From the NCBI GenBank assembly GCA_010093705.1, contig MU006091.1:1436584-1480710 (forward strand): a stretch of 44,127 bases of DNA, given 5' to 3'. This document shows, in pieces, positions 1 through 9,117 of the stretch. The notes below the pieces were generated by a model. It did not search any database and was not told where the DNA came from. It saw only the letters and a list, made by a program, of their open reading frames with translations. The stretch is from Patellaria atrata CBS 101060. Its lineage: Eukaryota > Ascomycota > Dothideomycetes > Patellariales > Patellariaceae. A program made the translations under genes and the position numbers. The first letter of the stretch is position 1, and the number at the start of each line of letters is the position of its first letter.

Positions 1-1491
1 AAAAAAAGGAAAGTAAAAAAAAAAAAATCGTCCTTGCACTCAGGTGTATTCGAAAGTTCGTGGGACAGATCCGTCAAAAATACAAAACGCTCTACCAACT
101 GGAAAGTTTATACAACGTGAACTCAAGGAATAAATTCAAGAACAATTTAGCCCAGTGTCATACCCCTTATCACCAAGTTTGTTTCCTCATAAGTTATAGA
201 TCATTTGAAGTTATACTGCAGTTGTTGAGAGAAGCTTAACTTGATAGGGATTTTTTAAGCTGTCTCACGAATTTCGAACATACCTGGTGCTGCACGCTAC
301 CTTTGTAGCAAATTCCTGCGTCTCGCAGGGAAATGTGCGACAGTGTTCCGAACGCTTGCTTGATTGAAGACTAAAGATAGAGATGAATCAAATGGAAGTT
401 CCTTCGTAACGATCAATGTTCGTATCACGGCTTTTTGTGACATGGTTTGATTTCTACCCATTGTTGCTGTCGCCTGGAATCTACTCCCATCAAGAGGTCT
501 CGAATCATGGAACACCATTAAGGCCAAACTTCCACAACATTCAAAAACCCCATCCGCTAAAATCGGTAGGTAGAGAGGAGTAATCTCAAACGTCCTAAAC
601 ACACGCACACTTTTCATCTTGAACTTTTTTTTATGTTGAGCCTTCCTTATTATCTATCTAAACGATTCCCCCCAATGGAGCTCCCACCTATCACCACTCA
701 AACCCCTTCACCAGCCATCTCCAACCCCGTTCCAAGTAGCAACACTACCTTAGACGCCATAAGGTCGTCAAATATGTCGTGTACAGCCGTAAATCAAGCA
801 GTTATACAAAATAGAGAACCTGAGAGGCTGAACCGGCTATCTGCAGACTCCTGAGTATGCACGAGTCAGACAGTCCCCAAACGCAAGGCAACCGTGCTAT
901 ATTAGTTCCACAACAATCCTCAACGGGTAGAATTGTATGTCGTGAGTATTAGTAGTAGAGCAGGTAGAATGGAATAATCGAGTGTCTATGTCTTGTTCTG
1001 CGACATGATTCCTGTGAGCAGGGAGACTCCAACAGAGTCTGACGTAGGTAGCCGTATTATACCAACAGCTCGAAATTTGTATCGCGAGTCCTTTACCTCC
1101 CAATGGGACGCAGAACGGAATAGTCAACTTTCACCGTCTTGTTTTGCAATTAATTCCCCCACTATGCAAAATCCCCAAACCCTCTGACGCAGGTAGCCGA
1201 CTCGTATCACTACACTTCTTGATAGTCCACAGTTGTGACTTTATATCTTCGCCACATCGCTCCCGATAGGTGCGGAATGGATTTGTCCCTGATTAGACAT
1301 TTCGCTTTTGCACGATCCGGTTACTCTTGAGCACGCAGGATGCAACGCAAGCAGCCGTGCTCTGATCCAACTCATTCTCGAAGCCGGGGATCGTATAGCT
1401 TAGTCATCAATATGTTCGTAAAAAATATCACGGATGTACTCGTCCCCACCGTCTCGCTTCAATAAGAGCATACGGAACCCAGCACAGCCGT
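1..1491. other. Intergenic, no convincing gene
   Basis: Downstream flank of the WDR70-type gene. It opens with A-rich runs (1-7 and 14-27) and contains only short unrelated open frames. It holds an imperfect direct repeat (see 971-1205). A stretch at 1314-1400 translates into an ankyrin-helix-like peptide (NASSRALIQLILEAG) before a stop at 1401-1403, but there are no start, splice sites or neighbouring repeats to support a gene. Confidence 0.6.
971..1205. repeat. Imperfect direct repeat, period about 145 bp
   Basis: Two diverged copies. GGAATAATC at 971 pairs with GGAATAGTC at 1117, GTCTTGTTCTGC pairs with GTCTTGTTTTGC, and TCTGACGTAGGTAGCCG at 1038 pairs with TCTGACGCAGGTAGCCG at 1183. The offsets are 146 and 145 bp, so this is one old tandem duplication rather than scattered words. 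Most differences are transitions. Confidence 0.6.
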
Positions 1492-3243
1492 TCACCGTTT
1501 CGTCTTCTTACTAGCCGGCCCCTCCTCCTCATCGCTCAACTCCGCATAAAGCGTCCGCGGCTGCGTCTCGCTCCACGCGCTTGTAAACAACGGCTCCTTA
1601 GTCGCCTTATCCGCATACCGCAGCAGGGCGGCCCTGGGATCCTCATCCCGCATCGAGCTGAGCGGAATATTTTTCTTGATATGCTGCGCGTCGGGCTGGC
1701 TCTTCGCGAACGGCGTCACGGCCGGGACGTGGGGCCGTCTGGGATCCCTCGACTTGCCCGAGGCCGTGAGGCCGATGGTGGGGTGGCGGGCTGCGAAAGT
1801 GGCGGCCGCGTTGCTGGCCCCGGTAAGGGCGCCGCCTGGCGTGATGATCGAGTCGCCGGATAGGCCTTGTGTTAGATCCATTGTTAGGTTGGGGTCGTCG
1901 TCGATGTGGCGGCGCTTGGGCGCTTTGGACATGACCATCTTGGCTCCGAGGGTGGAGCTGGTGGGGTTGTAGAGGACGTGTGTCTCGCCGTTCGCGGAGC
2001 CGGTGATGATTTGGTTGAGTTTTTCGTGCCAGAGGACTGTTATCACGGAGCTGTTGAGGGCGATTGGGGTTACGAGTTCGGGTCTGAGAGTGGCCGGGTT
2101 GAGGATGTGTAGATGCCCGGTCTCGGATCCTGTTATGACGTTTGACGAGGTAGGCGAGAATCGAATGTTGGATGTTGGGTACTGAGAAGATGTCGACGGA
2201 TGAGAGACGGTGGTTATTGGAGCCTTGAATTTACGGGTATCCCATAGCTTGATAGTATCGTCACCACCGCGTGTAATCACCAACCGCCCATCACGACTGA
2301 TATCGAGACCTCCCGTCCATGTATCTTTTACATGTGCGTCTCTTATCTCAGCTGCTGGACGAGTATAAGGGCCATCCCCGCCCCACATAACCAAGCTCCC
2401 ATCAAGCGCAGCTCCGACCAGGACGCTACCATTGCCTTCAGAAGACGCTCCCCAAGCTACTGCAGTCATTCGAGTCCTGCCTGCAGAGCCAGCAGCCCTT
2501 GACTTATGAACGATAACATCTCTCTGACCTCGCCTATTATTGACGTCCCAGATGCGAAGCGTACTATCTGTGCCAGCCGTAACGCAAAGATCTCGATTGG
2601 TAGGATGCCAAGTCCCAGCGGTGACCTCTGAAACGTGTCCCTTGGTGTTATGCATGTCTCGAAGGTACATATCCCCCTTGACAAACTCGATGAGCATGTC
2701 GCCATCACGGCTGAATATCTTAGCCTGCGGGAGAGCTGTAACGACAAGCATTTGGCCGGGAGACAAGGGGTTGAAGGCTACTTGGTGGACCGGGTGCGTT
2801 TCTGCGTTTGAAGAGCCTTTGGTTGCGGAAGGGTCTACAGACCGGAACGAACGGATCGTCGAGGGGGTCATGGATGCAAAGTCATGCAACTTCAACGTAC
2901 AGTCGGTCGAGCCAGTCACTAAACGTGAACCTGAAGGGTCGATGGTCGCTGTAGTTATTGCTCGTTCGTGCGTCTTGATTATTAGCTCGTGGGAAACGGG
3001 GAATTCGTCGTCTTCATCATCGTCGTCGTCCTCATCCTCATCCTCATCTTCCTCATCACTGTCTCCCCTATATGCTTTGGTATCCTGTTCATTTTTCTGT
3101 GCTGTAGGAAGTTGCCTCCTGGATTTGTCTATCTGTGCTTGCACATCTGCTCCCTTCGACTGTTTTCCGAATGACGTTGGGAAGAATTCTTTCATCGCAT
3201 CGTCATCCTCTATCGAGTAGTCATCATCGTCTCGAGAGGCCAT
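1492..3243 (-). CDS. wdr70: WD40 repeat protein, WDR70 family
   Basis: Intronless, 583 aa. The N-terminus carries the family's acidic lead (MASRDDDDYSIEDDDAMKEF, then FFPTSFGKQ). A hyperacidic Glu/Asp run lies near residues 60-80. The WD40 propeller spans about residues 85-430, with clear repeat ends at LKLHD, LRIWD, LVMWG and IKLWD. The C-terminal tail is charged and ends in a basic KKTKR, which could act as a nuclear signal. In fission yeast and human, WDR70 is a nuclear substrate receptor of the CUL4-DDB1 ubiquitin ligase, linked to histone H2B ubiquitination at DNA breaks; that role is inferred here by homology. The start ATG (3241-3243) fits the conserved N-terminus. The acidic run is encoded by a GAY/GAR trinucleotide tract (about 3000-3060) that may vary in length between isolates. 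Confidence 0.93.
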   Translation of the reverse strand: MASRDDDDYSIEDDDAMKEFFPTSFGKQSKGADVQAQIDKSRRQLPTAQKNEQDTKAYRGDSDEEDEDEDEDDDDDEDDEFPVSHELIIKTHERAITTATIDPSGSRLVTGSTDCTLKLHDFASMTPSTIRSFRSVDPSATKGSSNAETHPVHQVAFNPLSPGQMLVVTALPQAKIFSRDGDMLIEFVKGDMYLRDMHNTKGHVSEVTAGTWHPTNRDLCVTAGTDSTLRIWDVNNRRGQRDVIVHKSRAAGSAGRTRMTAVAWGASSEGNGSVLVGAALDGSLVMWGGDGPYTRPAAEIRDAHVKDTWTGGLDISRDGRLVITRGGDDTIKLWDTRKFKAPITTVSHPSTSSQYPTSNIRFSPTSSNVITGSETGHLHILNPATLRPELVTPIALNSSVITVLWHEKLNQIITGSANGETHVLYNPTSSTLGAKMVMSKAPKRRHIDDDPNLTMDLTQGLSGDSIITPGGALTGASNAAATFAARHPTIGLTASGKSRDPRRPHVPAVTPFAKSQPDAQHIKKNIPLSSMRDEDPRAALLRYADKATKEPLFTSAWSETQPRTLYAELSDEEEGPASKKTKR

Positions 3244-3716
3244 CTCGAGATCCGTTGTAGAATGAGAAAATGCTGTCGAGAAATGGAATATGAGTAAAAA
3301 CCATGGTATATAGCTCCACGAACAGGGGTTCTGGTGGCGTCATGTTTGTAGCGTTTGCAATGGTCCAGCACTGTTGTTTGGCCTTCATGCCTCAAAGACA
3401 TAGTTATTATTGCCTATTTTCCGTTATACACTTTAAATATATATGATAAGAAACTACTGACATGAGGCCATACCCTTAGTCTCATTCAACACTGAAAGGA
3501 AGCCTACAGTCTCTCATACTATGAACAACCCTTGAAAACAAAGCACATTGGGTGTCCTTTCCACAAATATTTGCATAGAATAGCTTTGATATGACTCCGC
3601 TAGAAATAAACTTATGGGTATTACAACACCTGCCCTATAAACAATCCCTAGCATTCCCACCTCCAGCGCCACGCTGATGCTCTTACCTCTTCAATTCAAC
3701 CCAAAAGCGTCCTCCC
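3244..3716. other. Intergenic between two same-strand genes
   Basis: This 473 bp serves as the WDR70-type promoter and the 3' flank of the SUN-domain gene, both on the minus strand. The part near 3420-3460 is AT-rich (TTTAAATATATATG). No other gene or clear site is visible. Confidence 0.6.
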
Positions 3717-6554
3717 TTACTCCGAAACGTAAAGCAACATATCCCTATCCTCTTCGATATCAAACCCGGAACTCCCCGAATCACCGTCAACCTCATCGTC
3801 CACTGCCAACTCCTGCTCTCTAAGAACGCTATCATCGTTAGTACTGTCGTAACCAAGACTCTCTCCACTCGCCAACGGACTCCTAACCCGAGGTCTCTGC
3901 TTCAGGCCTTGTTTACTTCTTTCGTAACTTTGCAATCCGCTGGAATCGCTCATGTCTCCACCTTCCCAGCTAGGAGGCCTATCCCTCGACCCCCTTGGCG
4001 TCGCAGGTCCACTTTGCGTCTCTGCCCACTGCTGACTCGGGCTCACTGGACTTGAACTCCTTGCCGGACTCCCAGGCGAGGGGCTATAGGGAATCTTGAA
4101 CACGCTGTGGGAGCGTTGCATCATCTGTTGCAAAACCGGCAATTCCAGGCTCGAATTGCCTGACCTGACGAAAAGAACTAGTCCAAGACATAGCAGGAGT
4201 AGAGTCGACTGCACAACCGCCATCCTCTTCTGCCACACCAACTCCTCTGCCATGAGAGTCAACCTCGTACTAACCGCCAAAATCTCCTGCTGATGCAATT
4301 CACGATGATTCTCCAACTCAATAACCGTAGATTGCCATAGCTGGTCGTATTGCTGTCTGAAAATCTTCAATTCGGCCATGACTGAATTATTGAGGTGGTC
4401 GAGGAAAGTTTCCGTTTTGCCGAGTTGTCGTTTTTCGACTTTCTGGAAGGCGTCCCGGAGGATGCGGGATTGTTCTTCGATGTACTGCAGAGAGAGCGTG
4501 GAGTTGGATTCGAGGAGCTGGAGGCGCTTATGGATGGATTTAAAGAAAGATTCTTGAGTTGTGGGGGAAGGGGGTGGTGGATGGCTGGGTGAGGATGCTT
4601 GTCGAGGTGCATCTTGGGCTGTGGACAATGAGCCACCAGATGAATCGGAAGTATTCACAATGTGCGTAGTGCTGATAGACGTCTTTCTTGTGATAGAACT
4701 TGCTACTTTTGCAGTTGAGCTGTCACCAGCCTGAGTAGAGGGCTTCTCGTTCACCCTTTGAGCAGTGCTGCTTGTGCTCGTAGACTTGTTTGTGGATTTA
4801 GTTTTTTTGCTCTCCTCTGATCGGGACGTAGATGGGATATCGTTCGAAGAGCTCGGACTAGATGGTTTTCCAGACTTTGCTCCCGCAGCGGAGAGAACTG
4901 ATGCAGGGACAGTTAAATTGGCAAGCTCAATAGGAATTACCAGCACGGCCATGTTTTCCTCGTTGGAGTTGTTCCGAGCACTTTCTTGATTGCCGGTCTC
5001 TGTTGGGGAACGAGGTACCCCTGCTCCGTCCGCAGGGGTACTTGGGGAGGGCTCTACGCCGCTCTCATCAATTTGTGAAGAATCAGTCTCCTTGCTCTCC
5101 GGGACTCCATGCTGCGTGTTGTCATCCTCCATCTGCTCCTCAATCACAGGAGTGTCAGCACTGTGAACAGCTTCACTCTCCATCTCCTCAACAATACTCT
5201 CCTCCTCATCCTCCTCCCCTCTGGCTAACTCCTCCTGAGCACGAAACTCCTCCATCATAGTAGTCCCATGAACCCTAAGCAGACTAAGCGGACAATAGTA
5301 CTCATTCCCATAATGAGACAAGAACTCCACCCTTAAATACCTCGCCCAGATCAAAGGATTCTCAATCAAAAAAGGTTGAATATCTCTACTATTCCTCGCC
5401 TGAAAAGTTCCAAGCTCTTTCCATCGATCCATCTTCACCGGATACCGATCAGAGACGCTGACCTTAAAAGTCCGGAACATCGAACTGAAAAATTCGTAAT
5501 TCGCGAGCACGACTGTGTCGACCAAAATATCTTCACAAAGCTCCACGATGACGAACTTATTGGCGGCGGAACAGACGTTCAGCATATAACTGTCCTTGTT
5601 CTCCACCAAGACAGAGGATGATCCTTTGGATTCCTGGTTCGTCTTGAGAACAGTAGCAGCGCAGTCGAAGGACGCATAGTTAAACCGTTCTTTGCAGGTC
5701 TTCCCAGCATCCTTCCTCGGCCTTGTGCTAGATGCAACACGCTCTTGTGTTTCGCTATCTGACCCAACAGTTGACGCTCTAGATAACGAGCTCGTTTGAG
5801 CGGACCTGGCAGGAGCAGCAGCATCTGACTTATCAGAACCACCAAACCCTGCAAAGTCAAGGTCTATCTCTAGATCCTCCCCTAGCCCATCAAGGGCATT
5901 GTTGATGTTCACCGGTCTTCGTCGTGGTTGTTCATTGTCTGATCCACCTCTTCCCTGACCCAAAGTATCCGGAGACTGTCCTGACTTGGCGAGATTCTGC
6001 TTCTTCCACTCCTCGAACGATAGGAAATTTGCATTGTCGAGCGGCGAGTCGGTCTCGCTCTCAAAGTCTTCGGATGTTGCGGTGGCAGTGCTAGATGTCG
6101 TGGAGGAGCTGTGTGAAGCGCTCTGGGAAGGGTTCCCTGTGACGTTAGTGAGGTCGGATTGTGCGGATTTTGTAGAAGCTGTTGCTATTTGATCAACAGC
6201 TCCAGCAACTGATGTACTGGACACAGAGTCTATCACAGACTCCGATACTTCCACTCCACTGGAAGCGTCCACGCCAGTCACCCTAGCATCCAGCTCCGTT
6301 GTAGGAACAGTATAATTCTCGCCAGCGGTCGATCTAGCATGGCTCGCTGTCCAATTTTCCCTCAAACACTGCTGCGGAAGCGTATGTGTGATATAATTGA
6401 CAGTCCTAAACTGACAGGTACGTGTTGGGGTCCCACCTATAGGCGTCGTCGTAACCAGCGATCGTGCAGTCGTCTCATTCGTGGCCTGCACGAGGACTAT
6501 AACGGCAGCAAAGAGGAATATCCGGGAGAGAACATTTCGGCCAAGCTGTGGCAT
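3717..6554 (-). CDS. slp1: SUN-domain ER membrane protein (Slp1/SUCO/OPT type)
   Basis: Intronless, 945 aa from the ATG at 6552-6554. The frame is open further upstream, but only with GTG before this ATG. The ATG also starts a good signal peptide (MPQLGRNVLSRIFLFAAVIV). Visible parts in order: a Ser/Thr-rich lumenal region; the conserved LSFEEWK motif near residue 178; a SUN domain at about 287-432, with FNYASFDCAA, the VELCEDILVDTVVLANYEFF core and the YYCPLSLLRVHG end; a long acidic then Ser/Thr-rich linker; a predicted coiled coil (about 670-775); one membrane segment (about 778-798); and a Ser/Pro-rich then acidic cytosolic tail. Family members are ER/nuclear-envelope proteins; yeast Slp1 works with Emp65 to protect folding ER proteins. 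The family assignment is strong; the cellular role is by homology. Confidence 0.92.
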   Translation of the reverse strand: MPQLGRNVLSRIFLFAAVIVLVQATNETTARSLVTTTPIGGTPTRTCQFRTVNYITHTLPQQCLRENWTASHARSTAGENYTVPTTELDARVTGVDASSGVEVSESVIDSVSSTSVAGAVDQIATASTKSAQSDLTNVTGNPSQSASHSSSTTSSTATATSEDFESETDSPLDNANFLSFEEWKKQNLAKSGQSPDTLGQGRGGSDNEQPRRRPVNINNALDGLGEDLEIDLDFAGFGGSDKSDAAAPARSAQTSSLSRASTVGSDSETQERVASSTRPRKDAGKTCKERFNYASFDCAATVLKTNQESKGSSSVLVENKDSYMLNVCSAANKFVIVELCEDILVDTVVLANYEFFSSMFRTFKVSVSDRYPVKMDRWKELGTFQARNSRDIQPFLIENPLIWARYLRVEFLSHYGNEYYCPLSLLRVHGTTMMEEFRAQEELARGEEDEEESIVEEMESEAVHSADTPVIEEQMEDDNTQHGVPESKETDSSQIDESGVEPSPSTPADGAGVPRSPTETGNQESARNNSNEENMAVLVIPIELANLTVPASVLSAAGAKSGKPSSPSSSNDIPSTSRSEESKKTKSTNKSTSTSSTAQRVNEKPSTQAGDSSTAKVASSITRKTSISTTHIVNTSDSSGGSLSTAQDAPRQASSPSHPPPPSPTTQESFFKSIHKRLQLLESNSTLSLQYIEEQSRILRDAFQKVEKRQLGKTETFLDHLNNSVMAELKIFRQQYDQLWQSTVIELENHRELHQQEILAVSTRLTLMAEELVWQKRMAVVQSTLLLLCLGLVLFVRSGNSSLELPVLQQMMQRSHSVFKIPYSPSPGSPARSSSPVSPSQQWAETQSGPATPRGSRDRPPSWEGGDMSDSSGLQSYERSKQGLKQRPRVRSPLASGESLGYDSTNDDSVLREQELAVDDEVDGDSGSSGFDIEEDRDMLLYVSE

Positions 6555-7474
6555 TGCTTGGGCGCATCGTCGGACCACAGGAAAGATATGAACAAAGACG
6601 TCGCCAGCTGTAGAACCAGAAGCTGCAGTACTGTACGACTTTTCCTCTCTGTTCTGTGGTATGAGTTTTGTGGGCGGAGGTTCGAAGAGAACAACTTATT
6701 AAACTCCGCCCTCTTTGAGGGAAGCTTGGGTTTGTCCTCTTTGAGAAATTCTGCGGCGATCCCCGCTATCGACAAATCCCGAGCTCACTCACCTTACAAT
6801 TTGGGGTGCGCCACGCTGGCCACATTTCACTTTTCACCCCGGGATGGCAATGGAATAAGCAACAATCTTCTTGAATATATATAAATCTCATTTTACGAGA
6901 TCCTCCAATATAATTACATATAAAGTTCTAATACAAGTACAAAACTTTTCGTAGCATCGTAATGTCATGGGCGCACTTTAAAACACCGTTGTGAACACTT
7001 TTCTATCAGATGGACGGATATGCGGTGTGTTCGGCGGTCAGAAGACACACGTAGACCGTCTCATATCCAAATCCTTTTCGAATAAAAGATGTAGTTAAGA
7101 ATAGAACATAAAAAGATACCCAAAGCTTCACCGTTCACAGCGAGCGTGCCGCCCTGATTCGATCCTATCCCACCCAGCGCGCAGATCATATGTCGACACT
7201 GTCTTTCAGAGTACCACACCGGGTCTATCGTATCGTTTACCTTTACTCTACACTCTAAACTCCCAGAAACACCTTGCATAGCTAACCTGTCCGAACGAGA
7301 AGAAGAAAAGATGGGGGTATGGTTCAAAGATGCACCACATGTATAAACATAAAGCCGTGAAGTCATGCTGCACGCTAAAAGATTTAGTGAGAAGCAGCTT
7401 GATAGAAAGCCGAGAGTTTTAATGAGTGGCCCGAAAAGCTCATGACGTCTGTGATCAGGTGAGGAGGTTTAGTG
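6555..7474. other. Intergenic, promoter of the SUN-domain gene
   Basis: This 920 bp lies between the kinase stop (7475) and the SUN-protein start. AT-rich sequence at 6870-6930 (ATATATATAAATC) may belong to the promoter. Open frames here do not look coding. Confidence 0.5.
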
Positions 7475-9117
7475 TTAGAAGCCTTCATTACCGGCACGGC
7501 AAACTTGTATTTCTTTAACCCACTCTGAGAGTAATACTTGATGAGCCGTTAATCGACGGTTCGGGTTTGGGTCGAGAATAGAGTAGACCACGTTTCGACA
7601 TTGACGCTATTCATTATGTCAGCAATTTATACCCCAGACTGGGGTTTTAGGTAGAAACTGACCCTCTTCAAGACCTCAATGGGATGGTACCCAGACTCCT
7701 CCCGACGGTCTTCTAGATATCTTGTAAAGAACTCGTCTTCGCCTTTGCGTGCAACTCTCCAGAGGTGCCTGCCACTGCGCATGGCCATGTAGATGATCCC
7801 GCAAGCCCACACATCAACAGCTCTCGGATCAAACTCCTGGTCGATATATTCTTCCGGAGCGATGTATGGAGCAGATCCACAGAGACCGGCGGTCATGTGA
7901 GCTTCCTTTTCCCACGCCATGCGGAAGCATTCACCATTACCAAAATCGGTAATCTTGATACTTCCGTGAGAGGTAAGAAGAAGGTTTTCGGGCTTCAAGT
8001 CACGATGAGCAACACCCATCTCGTGCATATACTCCACACCACGCATGAGCTGCTTGAAGAAGCAATCAGCTTCTAAGACTTCCAAGGTACCGGCGGTAAG
8101 GATAAGTGTGTAAAGGTCACCACCGGCGCAGTACTCCATGACCTCGCAGAAGTCACCTTTGTCGTCCTTGAGCAGATCCAGGGTATGAATGACGTTCGGA
8201 TGTTGCATTGAGGAAGAAATGCAAAACTCGGACGTAAGGCGTTTTTGGTATTTCTTGTCAGATTCCCCGGGACGTTGTCTGAATTCCTTAACGGCAAAAA
8301 GTTGTTCTCTCCTGGGATCTTTCGCATCCGTCTTGTGAGCTACACGGACGATACCAAATGCACCACGACCAACAACTTCTTGGCACTTTCCATATTTCTG
8401 GACGAGAGACATTGTCGCGTTAGGTCCACCCTTTTGATCAGCGGCCATCTTGTCCTTTTCGTTGCGGATCTGATCAACCCAGCTAGCCATCAGACTTAAC
8501 GGCGGGTCTTCTCCATCCTTTCGTTTCCTGCCCATCAAGTCCTGGAAGATATTGGTGAGTTTCTCATTTCGCTTCTGTACCTTGAGGTGATGCTCGTGAT
8601 TGCCATCTTCCGTCATCCAGAAACGGGACGACACAGCTGTCGGCGCATCGTCCTTCTTCTTTATGCTGGCACTCTTGGTCCTCTCGATACTGTTCTTTTT
8701 TGCTTCGCTGTAAGAGCCTTGTCTGGCAGGCACAGCTTTTGTGCCATTCAAGGAGGGTGTCCCATTGCGCGTGAAATTTTCCGCGGCCTTTTCGACAAGG
8801 GCTTCTGTACTTGCGTCTCTCGACGAATCAGGTTCGCGACTTCTGAACATGCCGCTGATGCGAGCTGTCATCGTGGGCTTCTTCTGAGGAATAGGTCTTG
8901 TGAGCGAGTCGCCATTGGGAGTCGGCGCACTCGAAGGTATGGATGCGCGTTGCTGTGGGGGCGGAAGAGCGAAGTTTCCATCTTGAGAGTGTAGGGAGGA
9001 TGTTGATGCTGAGGGGACGGGTGAAGCGGCAGGTCTGGTCGGAGCGCTGCTTGGAGGGGACTTCTTGGCCGGTTGCCGAATTGGTTGAATACTTGTTTGC
9101 TCTATCGTTCCAGCCAT
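7475..9117 (-). CDS. sat4: Ser/Thr protein kinase, SAT4/HAL4 (NPR/HAL5) family
   Basis: Two exons: 9117-7663 and 7606-7475 (56 bp intron, donor GTCAGT, acceptor AATAG), giving 528 aa. Without splicing the frame runs into a stop at 7627, before kinase subdomain XI. The second exon restores it: [20 protein letters not shown] through a C-terminus ending RAGNEGF, typical of the family. The N-terminal ~240 residues are a Ser/Pro-rich regulatory tail. In the kinase domain I see GRGAFGIV (about 250), the catalytic Lys in FAVKEF (277), HRDLKPEN (371-378), [10 protein letters not shown] (391) and a modified APE (APEEYIDQ). In yeast these kinases act downstream of calcineurin and stabilise the Trk potassium transporters. 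The ATG at 9115-9117 begins MAGTIEQ and has G at +4; the upstream in-frame extension has only TTG. Upstream in the transcript sense lies a T19 run (9647-9665). Confidence 0.93.

Noticed and set aside
6555-6578. 8-residue extension of the SUN-domain protein
   Set aside because: It starts with GTG; the ATG at 6552-6554 opens a proper signal peptide.
7061-7366. 101-codon minus-strand frame with ATG
   Set aside because: It lies between two real genes, has no family likeness, and the length is within chance.
7627-7662. C-terminus of the SAT4-type kinase at the stop at 7627
   Set aside because: This is intron read-through; splicing 7663 to 7606 restores the conserved kinase end.
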